A model generated the notes under the pieces. That model saw nothing but the letters and a program-made list of their open reading frames with translations. It had not been told where the DNA came from and made no database searches. The position numbers were made by a program, and so were the translations under genes. From contig JBBPTG010000311.1 in the NCBI GenBank assembly GCA_038093975.1, positions 1-26,132 on the forward strand: a stretch of 26,132 bases of DNA, given 5' to 3'. This stretch comes from Chalciporus piperatus (Eukaryota; Basidiomycota; Agaricomycetes; Boletales; Boletaceae). Below, piece after piece: positions 17,055 through 26,132 of this stretch; positions within the stretch are counted from its first letter, which is position 1, and each line of letters starts with the position of its first letter.

Positions 17055-18173
17055 TCAACTGGTGTAGAATACCAGACCGAGTTCAGAGCGGAACTTCTCG
17101 AACTTGACATGTCCGAGGTTCTTTGTCAACATATCCGCTGGATTGTCAGTTCCAGGGATGTAGAAGAGTTCTACTTCTTTCCACTTCATTACGGCGTCAC
17201 GTATAAAGAAGTACCGTAGTGGAATATGTTTATTACACTTCTCGGTAACGGGATTTTCACCCATAAATAGTGATCCTTGGTTGTCACCACAGACCGGTAT
17301 AGCTTTTAGCTTATAACCTAGTTCTGAGAACATGTGGTGTATCCAGGATACTTGTCGTGTGCAATCACTCAATGCCATATACTCAGCTTCTGTAGAGTTG
17401 AGGGCGGTAGAGCTCTGCAAGTGTGAATTCCAAAGGAAAGCACCGTCCGCGAGTTTCAGGAAAAACCCTGTCTGCGAGTGTCTTGTGATGGGGTCTTGGC
17501 CCCAATCAGAGTCGGTACAGGCATAAATGCCATTGCCAGATGCACCATTGAAGGTAAGGGAGTATTGTCGAGTACCGACAAGGTATCGACATACGTACAG
17601 AGCCCTATCCAAGTGCTCCTTAGTAGGATTGGCGGATTGCCTTGCCAGTTGGGTAACTGCGTAGGCGATGTCTGGGCGTGTGCCTAACATCAAGTATAAT
17701 AACGAGCCTATCACCGTTTGAAAGCGCGTCCGCAATTCGAAGTTTACGGGGGCAACATTCTTCTCTGGGTAATAACCCTGAGGAAGTGGAGTGGGTGCGG
17801 CTTTAGCATTCGTCATGCCGAAGCGTTCAAGCACCTTGTCGAGGTATTTGCACTGATCAATGTGCAGTTTTTTGCCTTCTCGACGAAGATTCATCCCAAG
17901 GAACTCTTTAGGTTCCCCGAGGTCTCGACATTCCCATGTCTTCATGAATGTGGCCTTTAGCTTGTCTACGACAGCTTTGTTAGGTCCACAGAAGAGGGCG
18001 TCATCAACATAGACAATCGCAATGACGATATCATTTCCATTGCGGTATATGAACAGGCCGGCGTCAGTTTTGAGCCTTGTGAAGCCAAGTTCAGCCATGG
18101 ACTTGTCTAACGTGCGCCACCAGGATAATCCTGCTTGTTTGAGGCCGTATATAGCACGTAGTAGTCTTAGGAC
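17055..18173 (-). pseudogene. copia B pol fragment: RT end and RNase H
   Basis: The frame is open from 18173 down to the stop at 17055. It enters in the RT at RAIYGLKQAGLSWWRTLDKS, continues through the active-site motif AIVYVDDALF, LGMNLRREGKKLHIDQ, TNAKAAPTPLP and SLLYLMLGTRPDIAYAV, then RNase H with TDSDWGQDPITRHSQTG, LNSTEAEYMALSDC, VCGDNQGSLF, KHIPLRYFFIRD and IPGTDNPADMLTKNL. This is the typical end of Ty1/copia pol, here with catalytic residues intact. Everything upstream (gag, protease, integrase, most of RT) is cut off by LTR C at 18174, so it is a fragment, but within it I see no stop or frameshift. Confidence 0.93.
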
Positions 18174-18358
18174 TGTTGAACGTAGCGTACATTCTTAGTA
18201 TAGAAGGTAGTTACCACGCTTGTTCTATATCACATTCGGACTCAGTCGATCTGAGTTCCAATACAACTTGACTTGTAACAACAACGTTCGACGTTACCCA
18301 ACAACCTCACCGCTAGGTAAGTCACCAGATGTAGTTCCTCACTGGAACCCTCTCAACA
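18174..18358 (+). repeat. copia LTR C (185 bp)
   Basis: TGTTGAACGTAGCGTAC...CCCTCTCAACA, in the same orientation as LTR A. It interrupts the minus-strand pol of copia B; the preceding 5 bp are AGGAC. It is the 5' LTR of the plus-strand copia whose gag starts at 18647. Confidence 0.92.
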
Positions 18359-18646
18359 GGTTATGAGCCCTGGGTAGCTCAGCTGTGCGCGAAAGCGCCG
18401 CTGACTACTCTGGTGTTCTTGCCTAACAAGAACGTTTGGTCGCTCTGTGCGGTTTTACCGCCGGGCATCCCTCTGATGCGGTCACGCTCAGAAGGGACAT
18501 GACCACAATGAGTCAGATCCCATGGGGAGACTATGTCCCCCTAGGATATGGGCTCTGAGCGTTCACGCTGACGCGGTCCAACCCGCTCCCTTTTCTCCTC
18601 TTCGATTAAAGGCAACGCTGACGCATCAACCCCGCTAGATTCAACA
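18359..18646 (+). mobile_element. copia leader C with half-tRNA primer site
   Basis: Primer-binding site GGTTATGAGCCCTG (18359-18372), complementary to the initiator tRNA-Met anticodon region. The leader follows, with the same two hairpins as leader A: TCAGC..GCGCGAAAGCGC..GCTGA (18379-18404) and GTTCTTG/CAAGAAC (18415-18433). Loop bases differ between copies (TCTAA versus CCTAA) while the stem is kept. Leads into gag at 18647. Confidence 0.82.
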
Positions 18647-20145
18647 ATGTCCTCCGCTCTCAAAGAGATCGCCCGCCTTAACGGTACCAACTACACGCGT
18701 TGGGCCGAGGAGATGCAGGATTATATCCGCTCTCAAGGCTTGTGGCAGAAAGTAATGGTTCGCGCGATGCCCGCCATCACTGATACCCCGCCTTCCACTC
18801 AGGCGCAGATTGATGCGTGGCAGGACGACGATGACAAGGTCCTCGGCTCCATACGTATGCGTTTAGAAACGCACGTCGCTAGCCAGTTCCCAATCGCTAC
18901 TCACCCCGACTCCGTTCAGCTCTGGGCTGCAATCAAAACGCGTTACGACTCTACGTCGGACGCCGCCGCGTACTCAGAGATTCAGAAGATGCTAGCCATC
19001 AACTTCCCCAAGGAAGACCATCCGGGGAAGACCTTCGCCGCTCTCAACAGCTCCTTCGCGAAGCTGAATACGCTCACATACACGATTCCAGACAACATCC
19101 AACGGATGTTCGTATTAGCGAAGCTCCCCGCTTACGCCGACTACGTCGTCAAATCAGTCAACGAGAGATCCGTCCCTACCGCCGTCACCACCGCCACTCC
19201 CGCCGTTGCTGCACCCACGCTGGTGCAGATCGAACAACGCGTCGTCGCTGCTTACCAGCAGCATATCTCCCGTCGTGTGCCAAAGAATGCGCAGCCTGCC
19301 CAGCAGGCAAACCAGATCTCCGCTGTTAAGCGGAAGGGGGACGACCCCAAGTTTAATCAACAACAGGAGTCCTCTGCTTCGCAGAAGCCGGACGGTGAGC
19401 AGAAGAAGAAGAAACGCAGGGAAGGTAAGCGCTCGGAAAAGGGGAAGAAGAAGCGCGACGAACGTCGCGCCAATGCGAACGACGCATCAGCGTCCTTCGC
19501 CTTTTCCTCTTTCTCCAACGCGCCGGTGCTCAGCCCGGCCTCCACCGTCTTCACTTCCCCCGTCGTCGACCCTCGCACCCTTGCACACACCACCGGCGCA
19601 CATCAATATGGTCCTCCCGCCTTTCCACACACCCAGAACACCATCTCCCTAGCGGACCGGCTGGGTGTAACCCCTACCATCGAGACAGTCCGTACGCTCG
19701 ACCCCGTGGCTAACCGTCACATCGACTACGAGACCAACGTCTCTCTCCCGCATTCGCCCTTCTACAAGAAGGATGGCGCCTCTATGTCCTATCCGGTCAA
19801 TGACCATAGGACTCTCCAGAACCAGCTCGGTGCGGCCTACTTCGGCCCCTCTGGTTTTTCCCGTATTCACGAGACCCCCTCCCGCTCTCTTCTAGAGCGC
19901 CTGGAGGAAACGATCGAAGACGTGGAGATGGAGATCGCTTCCATCATGCCCCTCAACGAGGAGTATGAAGCCGAAAACGAGGATACCGTCTCCTTGGGCG
20001 ACGAACTACCTGACGAGTTTATCTCGCAGTACTTCGACTTTGGGGCCGCGAACATTTGGTCAGTCCCATTCCCGCTCTTTCTCTACACAGACACTGATGT
20101 GCGGCCTTCGCCACAGAAAAATGCATTTTATTGTAACATGTCTGA
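18647..20145 (+). pseudogene. copia C gag, interrupted by gypsy3
   Basis: Gag-type protein starting MSSALKEIARLNGTNYTRWA, with the copia Gag/UBN2-like core (NGTNYTRWAEEMQDYIRSQGLW, QLWAAIKTRYDSTSD, FAALNSSFAKLNTL). I see no CCHC zinc knuckle. At about residues 248-277 there is instead a strongly basic block (KKKKRREGKRSEKGKKKRDERR) that could bind RNA. A long Pro/Ser/Thr-rich, then acidic region follows. The first about 499 codons are element sequence without a stop; from 20146 the frame continues 60 codons into the gypsy3 LTR and stops at 20326. Pol is not in the window and would have to lie beyond the gypsy3 insertion. Confidence 0.85.
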
Positions 20146-20662
20146 TGTTACGGTTCATTACGGTTCTCTCACCTTCACAGACACTTTTCGGACTTCAACG
20201 TTTCGTTCCATTCGATCCTATCTAATCTCTCTCATCTTATCTTTCAGACACGTGCTCATTCACTTTCACTCTTCGCACGGTCGCCCATTATGGTTATATT
20301 CATTCTCACGCACTGCCTTACCTTGACAGTTAATCTCCGTGCTGCGCATGGCTATGCCACAGCCTTTCACCTCATGTACTTAATCTCCGCTATCTCGGCT
20401 ATGACTCACAGCCTCCTTATCTCGCTTCTATTCTCATGGGTTCAGGGTAACTCCTTATCTAGTTATAGTTAGTACAAACATGTACAAACACTTAGGATAG
20501 TATATAAACCCCAAGGAACTGCTGGTAACCCCAGCTTAGTTCACTTGGTCTTTCCCCAAGACTCAACCGTCCTATCTCAGTTGTTCTCCATTCTCTTCTT
20601 CTAAACCGCTTCACTTGGCAATAGTGTAGACCTGATCTCAATACGAGTTTTGGGTCGTTTCA
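20146..20662 (+). repeat. gypsy3 5' LTR (about 517 bp)
   Basis: Starts TGTTACGGTTCATTACGG and ends GGGTCGTTTCA, the same kind of termini as solo LTR 2. It contains CATCTTATCTTTC (GATA type, near 20232), TGACTCA (20402-20408) and a TATA box at 20501. The left border is set by the TG start and the loss of gag-like sequence; the 3' LTR needed to confirm it is outside the window. Confidence 0.8.
20501..20543 (+). promoter_or_regulatory. gypsy3 TATA box and presumed RNA 5' end
   Basis: TATATAA at 20501-20507. 32 bp downstream, AGCTTAGTTCA (20533-20543) is the exact reverse complement of the 11-nt primer-binding site. The same distance holds in gypsy1 (33 bp), so the 11-mer probably marks the first bases of the transcript. 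Confidence 0.72.
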
Positions 20663-20664
20663 CT

Positions 20665-20675
20665 TGAACTAAGCT
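20665..20675 (+). promoter_or_regulatory. gypsy3 primer-binding site, self-priming type
   Basis: TGAACTAAGCT, two bases (CT) after the LTR end at 20662, complementary over 11 of 11 bases to 20533-20543 in the LTR. Spacing and length are the same as in gypsy1 although the sequences differ, so the pairing has been maintained by compensating changes. Confidence 0.75.
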
Positions 20676-20724
20676 TCATTCTATCACCTCTACGCTATCG
20701 TTTCCACCGCTTCATCGAGACGCA

Positions 20725-21501
20725 ATGTACTTCCCATCTTTTCACGCCACTCTTCTCCCTTTCCGGTCCGGGAGGTACTCGCAAGCCGAGAACCTAGACC
20801 ATCCTTACGTAGCCTCAGTAGTAGCTAGGCACGGACGGGTCACCGCGATCCCGACCATAGTTGAGACAGAGCCGGAGGCCGCTGCAGACGCACGGATCCC
20901 AGTGGGTGAAGAAGAACCCGCCAGACTCCTCTCACCATTCAGCAGGACGCTGAAAGCGCTCACGGCATTAGAGCCAGAGCAGTTCTACTTTGGAAAGAAC
21001 TCAGACGGAGGTTACGCAACCTACCACGACGCGTCGATAGCATACGCCCAGGGGCTGCTATTCGACGGGATACTCGGAGACTTCGACAGACCAGCGTCGG
21101 TCAGCCAAGAGTCACTCATCAGCGAAGAGTTCGACCCCAACGACCAGACGCCTATCGCCCCCTCGATCCCACTCCCCGCTCCATCCCCATTAGTCGTACC
21201 ACGTGGGTTGTCAGAGAAGGCACCCTCGTTGCCGAAAACCGCATCCGCTACCTCTAGCGTCAAAAGGAGACTCGAAGAGTTTGACGAAGAGGTTAGAACC
21301 CCAAAGAGACAGAGAGACGTCATCACAGGACCAGAGAGACCTGTACCGGCTAGGCCGATCAAAAAGATAAAGATCCCCGCCGCCTTCCGGAGAAAGATCA
21401 TACGCACAGAAGTAGGAAACATAAACGATCCTGAGAAGATCTCTAGAATAGTCCTACGTGCCAAGCACCCCAAACTCCCCCAACCCCGCTACAAGTACTA
21501 G
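20725..21501 (+). CDS. gypsy3 extra ORF before gag, unknown function
   Basis: 258 codons between the primer-binding site and gag, ending 8 bp before the gag ATG. I do not recognise it. Residues 1-60 are mixed (MYFPSFHATLLPFRSGRYSQ). Residues 70-115 look folded (LLSPFSRTLKALTALEPEQF, YHDASIAYAQGLLFDGILGD). Residues 130-165 are Pro/Ser-rich. The last 80 are strongly basic with nuclear-localisation-like clusters (SSVKRRLEEF, RTPKRQRD, RPIKKIKIPAAFRRKII). No cysteine motif, signal peptide or membrane segment. It could be a separate leader-encoded protein or an N-terminal Gag extension reached by splicing or reinitiation. Being open for 777 nt in a young element supports coding. Confidence 0.65.
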   Translation: MYFPSFHATLLPFRSGRYSQAENLDHPYVASVVARHGRVTAIPTIVETEPEAAADARIPVGEEEPARLLSPFSRTLKALTALEPEQFYFGKNSDGGYATYHDASIAYAQGLLFDGILGDFDRPASVSQESLISEEFDPNDQTPIAPSIPLPAPSPLVVPRGLSEKAPSLPKTASATSSVKRRLEEFDEEVRTPKRQRDVITGPERPVPARPIKKIKIPAAFRRKIIRTEVGNINDPEKISRIVLRAKHPKLPQPRYKY

Positions 21502-21509
21502 TAGTAACA

Positions 21510-22697
21510 ATGTCACAAACTGCACTCCCAGCTGAACTCGCAGCAAGCCTTTCCGCTCTCGCTCAGAATCACAATCAGGACTTAGCCGCTCTAGGAGCAC
21601 ACCTCAGGCTCTTCTTAGAATTCCAAACAGATTCATTACGAGATGAAAGACTCAGAAATCAGACATTACGAGATGATCTCGATCAAGCGACAGATCAGAT
21701 CAGGGCGATCCTTAATACGCCAGCAGCCCCAGCTCCAGCAGGAGCAGTACCACCAGCCGAACCAAGGCTATCGAAAATCGTAGCTGACCCAGGAGACTAT
21801 GACGGGTCCAAAGGCAAAAAGTTTGAAGAATGGTGGATGAGAGTACGCTCCTGGCAAGCGGAAAACATCAGAGTACTTGCCGGGATGGCCGGAATAAAGG
21901 CAACCCTTAGCCGAATGAAAGGCGGGGACGCCGGAGACTTCGCACGTGCCACCATGGCACAGATCTTAGAGGGGACAACCCATACTTGGAATGACTTCGA
22001 AAAGATGATGACGGATCGGTTCCGTTCATCAAACGAACAAGAATATCATCGCAAAATGATCATGGGATTGAAACAGCATGATATGAAATTCGCTAGTTTC
22101 ATAACCAAATTCGAGATCCACAAAGCGATGGACGGATGGGACAATGAATGTCACATCGAAATCCTAGAAAAGAATGCGGATCAAGAATCAGTCAAATTCC
22201 TACTTGAGAACGTGGGAAGATACGACAATTACGAAACCTTCGTTGAAGCAATCCGCGCTCGCTGTAACAGGACAGAGCTATTCTCGTACATCAAGGCAGG
22301 CACGGCAGACAGAATCTCACGCCGTGACCCTAACGCAATGGACGTTGACGCCGTCCAAACTAAGAAACCAAACGGAGACAGGAAGCCCAAATGCTTCAAC
22401 TGTGGCAAAGACCACTTCGTCAGAGACTGCAAGGAACCTAAGACCAGATGCTCAGAATGTGGCTGGTCTAGAGGAGAGCACAAACGTATGTGCAAAAAGT
22501 ACAAAGCACCAAGGAATGTTCGCTCCACAGAGGAACACACCTCCTGGGATGAGGATAAAAGCACCGAAACTCCTAAGCCAAACAAGGGCAAAGGAAAAGA
22601 AATGGATTGGGTACGAGCTACCCGAGGTATGGGTCTGGAAGAAGCAAAGGCTTGGTTCCAGGATTACATCACCCTTACCGACAAGTCGGAAAACTGA
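21510..22697 (+). CDS. gypsy3 Gag
   Basis: 395-residue Gag, the particle-forming and RNA-binding protein. Start MSQTALPAELAASLSALAQN; residues 30-65 form a likely coiled coil (LFLEFQTDSLRDERLRNQTL). The capsid core covers about residues 88-260 (KIVADPGDYDGSKGKKFEEWW, WNDFEKMMTDRF, EYHRKMIMGLKQHD). Two Cys/His motifs follow: CFNCGKDHFVRDC (CX2CX3HX4C, one residue shorter than the usual knuckle) and CSECGWSRGEHKRMC (CX2CX6HX3C). The tail is Lys-rich. It ends at TGA 22695-22697, directly after a slippery heptamer, so Gag is the default product and Gag-Pol the frameshift product. Confidence 0.92.
   Translation: MSQTALPAELAASLSALAQNHNQDLAALGAHLRLFLEFQTDSLRDERLRNQTLRDDLDQATDQIRAILNTPAAPAPAGAVPPAEPRLSKIVADPGDYDGSKGKKFEEWWMRVRSWQAENIRVLAGMAGIKATLSRMKGGDAGDFARATMAQILEGTTHTWNDFEKMMTDRFRSSNEQEYHRKMIMGLKQHDMKFASFITKFEIHKAMDGWDNECHIEILEKNADQESVKFLLENVGRYDNYETFVEAIRARCNRTELFSYIKAGTADRISRRDPNAMDVDAVQTKKPNGDRKPKCFNCGKDHFVRDCKEPKTRCSECGWSRGEHKRMCKKYKAPRNVRSTEEHTSWDEDKSTETPKPNKGKGKEMDWVRATRGMGLEEAKAWFQDYITLTDKSEN
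22688..22694 (+). promoter_or_regulatory. Putative -1 slippery heptamer, gypsy3 gag/pol
   Basis: G GAA AAC in the gag frame, then TGA. A -1 shift reads GGA AAA CTG AAA CCC and enters the long pol frame. GGA as the first triplet is like the GGAUUUA site known from a retroviral pro/pol junction. No pseudoknot was established. Confidence 0.6.
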
Positions 22698-25600
22698 AAC
22701 CCCTTTCACACGCATCTGGGTGTGTGAGAGGATCTCGCTACGGACCACTAGAAATAGAAAACTCCGCCGATGATGATGCGGATGACACATTAGTTTCTAA
22801 TATTACTTTGCCGACAGAGGAGTCCCTTGATGGGCTCGGCCCGGGCGTTACACGGGTGCTTAATTCCTCTATTTCCCCTTCTCCCACACAAATCCCAGAC
22901 AATGCTTTCGTGCGCTCATTCACGCCGGAACGCGAAATACTTCTCGCAATCAAGATTCGTCCTGAAACAAGTCGGACATTCATTCCACTTACGGCACTCC
23001 TTGACTCAGGAGCGAATGCCATATTCATAGATCGCCAGTGGGCGAAATCACATCACATTCCCTTGACAAAATTACGTCATGCAATTCCCGTTTACAACGT
23101 GGACGGAACAAGGAATTCCGCTGGTTCTATTACGCACTCAGCCGAGCTAGTGCTAGATTACGAAGGACACCGCGAAGAAGTCACTGCGGAGGTCACAGAT
23201 CTTGGCAAAAACGCTTTCATACTCGGATTCTTGTGGCTAAAACGTCACAATCCGGACATTAACTGGAGTAAGGGAACGGTCAAAATGACTCGTTGCCCAC
23301 ACACGTGTGCCCTACTCCAAGAAAGGCCAAACCTAGATATCCAAGATCCAGATCACCAGGAACGAGATTCCCAGTATTCTGCATACTCCGCTATCCATGC
23401 GCTTGACGCGCAAATTCCCAAAGAAAAGGAAAAGACTGTGGAGGAAATGGTCCCAAAAGAGTACCACAAATTCCTCAAGGTGTTCTCAAAAGGAGAATCG
23501 GAGCGAATGCCCCTATGCAAGCTGTGGGATCACGCTATTGATTTAAAAGAGACGTTCAAACCTAAAAAGGGTAGACTGATACCACTTTCGGAGACGGAAC
23601 AGAAGGAAGTCAGCGACTTCATCGATGATCAACTCAAGAAGGGCTACATCACACCTTCTAAATCCCCCCAAACGTCACCAGTCTTCTTTGTCCCTAAAAA
23701 GGATGGACGTAAACGAATGGTACAGGACTACCGTTACCTAAACGAACACACGGTCAAAAATAACTATCCGTTGCCGTTGATCGGCCAACTCGTTGACAAG
23801 CTCAAAGGAGCTAAATTATTCACAAAGATGGATCTCAGATGGGGATACAACAACGTTCGCATCAAAGAAGGCGATGAATGGAAGGCCGCCTTTGTTTGCT
23901 TCCGTGGATCTTTCGAACCCCGAGTCATGTACTTCGGTCTCTGTAACTCCCCCGGCACATTCCAAGCGATGATGAACGAGATCTTCGCAGACATGGAAGA
24001 CGTGCTCGTCGTCTACATAGACGATTTGATGATCTTTACCAAAACAGAAAATCAGGCAGAACATGACAAAATCGTACTTGAAGTTCTTCGCAGGCTAGAA
24101 GAAAATGATCTATTCGTAAAACCCGAAAAATGTAATTTCCGCGTATCAGAGGTAGAATTCCTCGGAATGATCGTAGGAAAGGATGGGATAAAAATGGATC
24201 AATCAAAAGTCACAGCCATACTGGAATGGCCAGAGCCGAAGAACGTCAAAGGCGTAAGAAGCTTCCTAGGTTTAGCAAACTTCTATCGAAGGTTCATTCA
24301 AGACTACGCGCAAGTCGCACGTCCTCTCAATGACCTAACCAAAAAGGAACAAACCTTCATATGGGATGATAAATGTCAAATAGCGTTTGATACGCTGAAA
24401 AAGAGTTTCACCTCAGCTCCCATACTTGCCTTCCCTGACGGCAACTGTCAATTCCGCTTAGAATGCGACGCATCCAATTATGCAACGGGCGCAGTCTTAT
24501 CTATTCTGAAAGAAGACAAATGGCACCCAGTTGCCTATTCATCTCATTCCATGACTCCGCAAGAACGGAATTATCCTATCGCCGATAAAGAAATGCTCTC
24601 AGTCATTCAGGCACTAGAGCAATGGCGGCATTACCTAGAAGGTGCTAAACACCAGTTTGAGATCTGGAACGACCACGCAAACCTGCAGTGGTTCATGACG
24701 AGACAGGATCTCAACCGACGACAAGCGCGCTGGGCGCAATATCTATCTAGATTCAATATGCTCTGGGTTTACAAACCTGGACCTTCTATGGCAAAAGCTG
24801 ACGCCCTCTCACGTCGAGAAGACCACGCCGTCGGAGTTGAAAATGACAATAAAGGAATATTGGTCATTGCTCCCGAAAATATCCGCACAGTCGCCCTGAC
24901 AGATGAAGGGGCACGGATCAAGCAGAGAGTCTTCCTTGCAACGTGCAAGCTATCTGAGACAGAAGTTCAGAAGTTCCAAAAGAAGGGCATTCATGAAAAG
25001 CTTGATGGCTTACTCTATGACGAAGAAGATCGGATGTACATTCCGGAAGATAACATACTCCGAATGGACATCCTTCGTTTACATCACGACACACCGGCTG
25101 CAGGACATCCCGGTTACGAGAAAACGTTAGAACTCATTCAACGGTCTTACATGTGGCCCGGACTTGCCACTCTCGTAAAAGAATACGTATCTCACTGTCA
25201 GACCTGCCAGAGATTCAAAGGAACGAATCAGGCACCTGCAGGTCTTCTCCAACCTTTACCGGTTCCTAGCGGACCCTGGCAACACATCACTGCGGATTTC
25301 ATTACGGGTTTACCCGAATCACGTGGTTTTAATGCAATCTTGACGGTGGTAGATCGCTTCTCGAAAGAAGTCGAACTCATACCATGCACAAAAACGTGTT
25401 CGGCCCTGGAAACCGCTCGCCTATTCCTTTCTCACGTATGGAAGCATCATGGACTTCCTTTATCCATTACATCAGATCGAGGCCCGCAGTTCGCAGCACA
25501 AGTGGCCAAAGAAATCAATGATGCTCTTGGTATTGATACCAAGCTCAGTACAGCATTCCATCCGCAAACAGACGGACAATCAGAAATCGTAAACAAAGAA

Positions 25601-26132
25601 GTTGGAAAGTTTCTACGAATCTACTGCTTCGACAAACAAAACCAATGGGCAGACTGGCTAGCCATCGCCCAGTTCTCTATTAATAACAAGTATCATACTT
25701 CAACAAAGAAATCGCCGTTTGAAGTCACACGTTCATACGAACCACGCATGGGCACAGAACCACATGCTTCTACTTCTCAGGCACCAGCTGCCAAATCATT
25801 CACAGACGCAATGCGGAAAACGCTTGCTGATGTAGAAAAGAACCTGGCCAAGGCCCAGGAACGCATGAAATCGCTAGCCGATAGACACCGCTCAGCTGCG
25901 CCCGAATATGAAATTGGACAGCAAGTCATGCTGTCAACCACAGACTTGCGTTTGACACGCGTATCAGACAAATTATCTGAAAAATGGCTAGGTCCATTTA
26001 AAATCATCGCCTTGGCAGGGCCAAATGCAGTAAAATTACAGTTTCCACGAGACATTCAAATCCACCCTGTGGTTAATGTCCGTCGAATCAAACCTTACAA
26101 GGACCGCCTTGACGGCCAGCCTACAGCACGGC
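22688..26132 (+). CDS. gypsy3 Pol (partial): PR, RT, RNase H, integrase
   Basis: A single open frame from the gag overlap to the window edge, about 1148 codons. Aspartic protease: LLDSGANAIFID (near 22997) and FILGFLWLKRHNPDINW. RT: DYRYLNEHTVKNNYPLPLIG, FTKMDLRWGYNNVRIKEGDE, and the intact active site YIDDL (24014-24028). Thumb: SFLGLANFYRRFIQ. RNase H: LECDASNYATGAVL (catalytic Asp codon 24467), YPIADKEMLSVIQAL, IWNDHANLQWF, ADALSRREDH. Integrase: HHCC finger (HHDTPAAGHPGYEKT .. HCQTC, near 25083-25207), catalytic D, D, E in ADFITGLP, SDRGPQF and TDGQSEIVNKE, and a GPY/F module (KWLGPFKIIALAGPNAV). Whether a chromodomain follows, as in gypsy1, cannot be seen. Made as Gag-Pol by -1 frameshifting, by inference. 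Confidence 0.95.

Larger units (their letters stand above)
20146..26132 (+). mobile_element. gypsy3: intact-looking Ty3/gypsy element (partial)
   Basis: 5' LTR, primer-binding site, an extra ORF, gag, then pol through integrase, cut by the window edge. No stop or frameshift mutation was seen in about 5.4 kb apart from the -1 gag/pol overlap. It interrupts the copia C gag; the 5 bp before the LTR are TCTGA. Pol is closely similar in layout and motifs to gypsy1, but its codon use and active sites are undamaged, so this is the youngest large element here and may be active. Confidence 0.93.

Overview
The window looks like a transposon-rich stretch of a basidiomycete (probably Agaricomycete) nuclear genome. 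The reasons are several families of fungal LTR retrotransposons, a Helitron helicase remnant, a retroelement of the DUF4100 type known to me from basidiomycetes, and one gene with two 45-50 bp introns that have good GT..AG borders. I see no rRNA or tRNA gene, no CRISPR array and no prokaryotic operon. No species can be named from sequence alone.

Layout. 1-2242: no firm gene; a GGCC-rich repeat (597-815), a 33-bp minisatellite (822-1452) and a broken ORF cluster with a Zn2Cys6-like cysteine pattern (1546-2227). 2243-9398: a decayed minus-strand Ty3/gypsy chromovirus (called gypsy1 here). Its 3' LTR carries a solo LTR (2349-3302), which carries a second solo LTR (2756-3225); both have 5-bp target-site duplications. 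Its 5' LTR survives as 48 bp, cut by a plus-strand LTR (9399-10001). 10002-13400: a truncated DUF4100/protease/RT/RNase H element (retro2) without gag N-terminus or integrase. 13359-14383 (minus): a three-exon gene of a fungal family of unknown function, whose 3' end runs into retro2. 14578-16379 (minus): degraded Helitron helicase. 16380-20145: three Ty1/copia LTRs in +, -, + orientation, with a truncated minus-strand pol and a plus-strand gag. 20146-26132: a plus-strand Ty3/gypsy element (gypsy3) inserted in that copia gag. Its reading frames are intact as far as the window shows, and it runs off the right edge.

The most interesting signals lie in how the elements work. (1) gypsy1 and gypsy3 each have an 11-nt primer-binding site, 2 nt inside the 5' LTR. 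It is the exact reverse complement of 11 nt lying 32-33 bp downstream of the LTR TATA box, the arrangement expected for Tf1/sushi-type self-priming. (2) The copia elements instead have a 14-16 nt site complementary to the anticodon stem-loop of initiator tRNA-Met (half-tRNA priming as in copia and Ty5). (3) All three gypsy-type elements have an in-phase -1 slippery heptamer at or just before the stop codon of the upstream ORF. (4) The LTRs carry TGACTCA, TCACGTGA and GATA motifs; one LTR has eight TGACTCA copies, five of them exactly 10 bp apart. (5) gypsy3 has an additional 258-codon ORF in front of gag that I do not recognise.

Relative order of events: gypsy3 inserted after the copia gag; solo LTR 1 after solo LTR 2; solo LTR 2 after gypsy1. 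gypsy1, retro2 and the Helitron are dead. Many of their stop codons can be explained by C-to-T (or G-to-A) changes.
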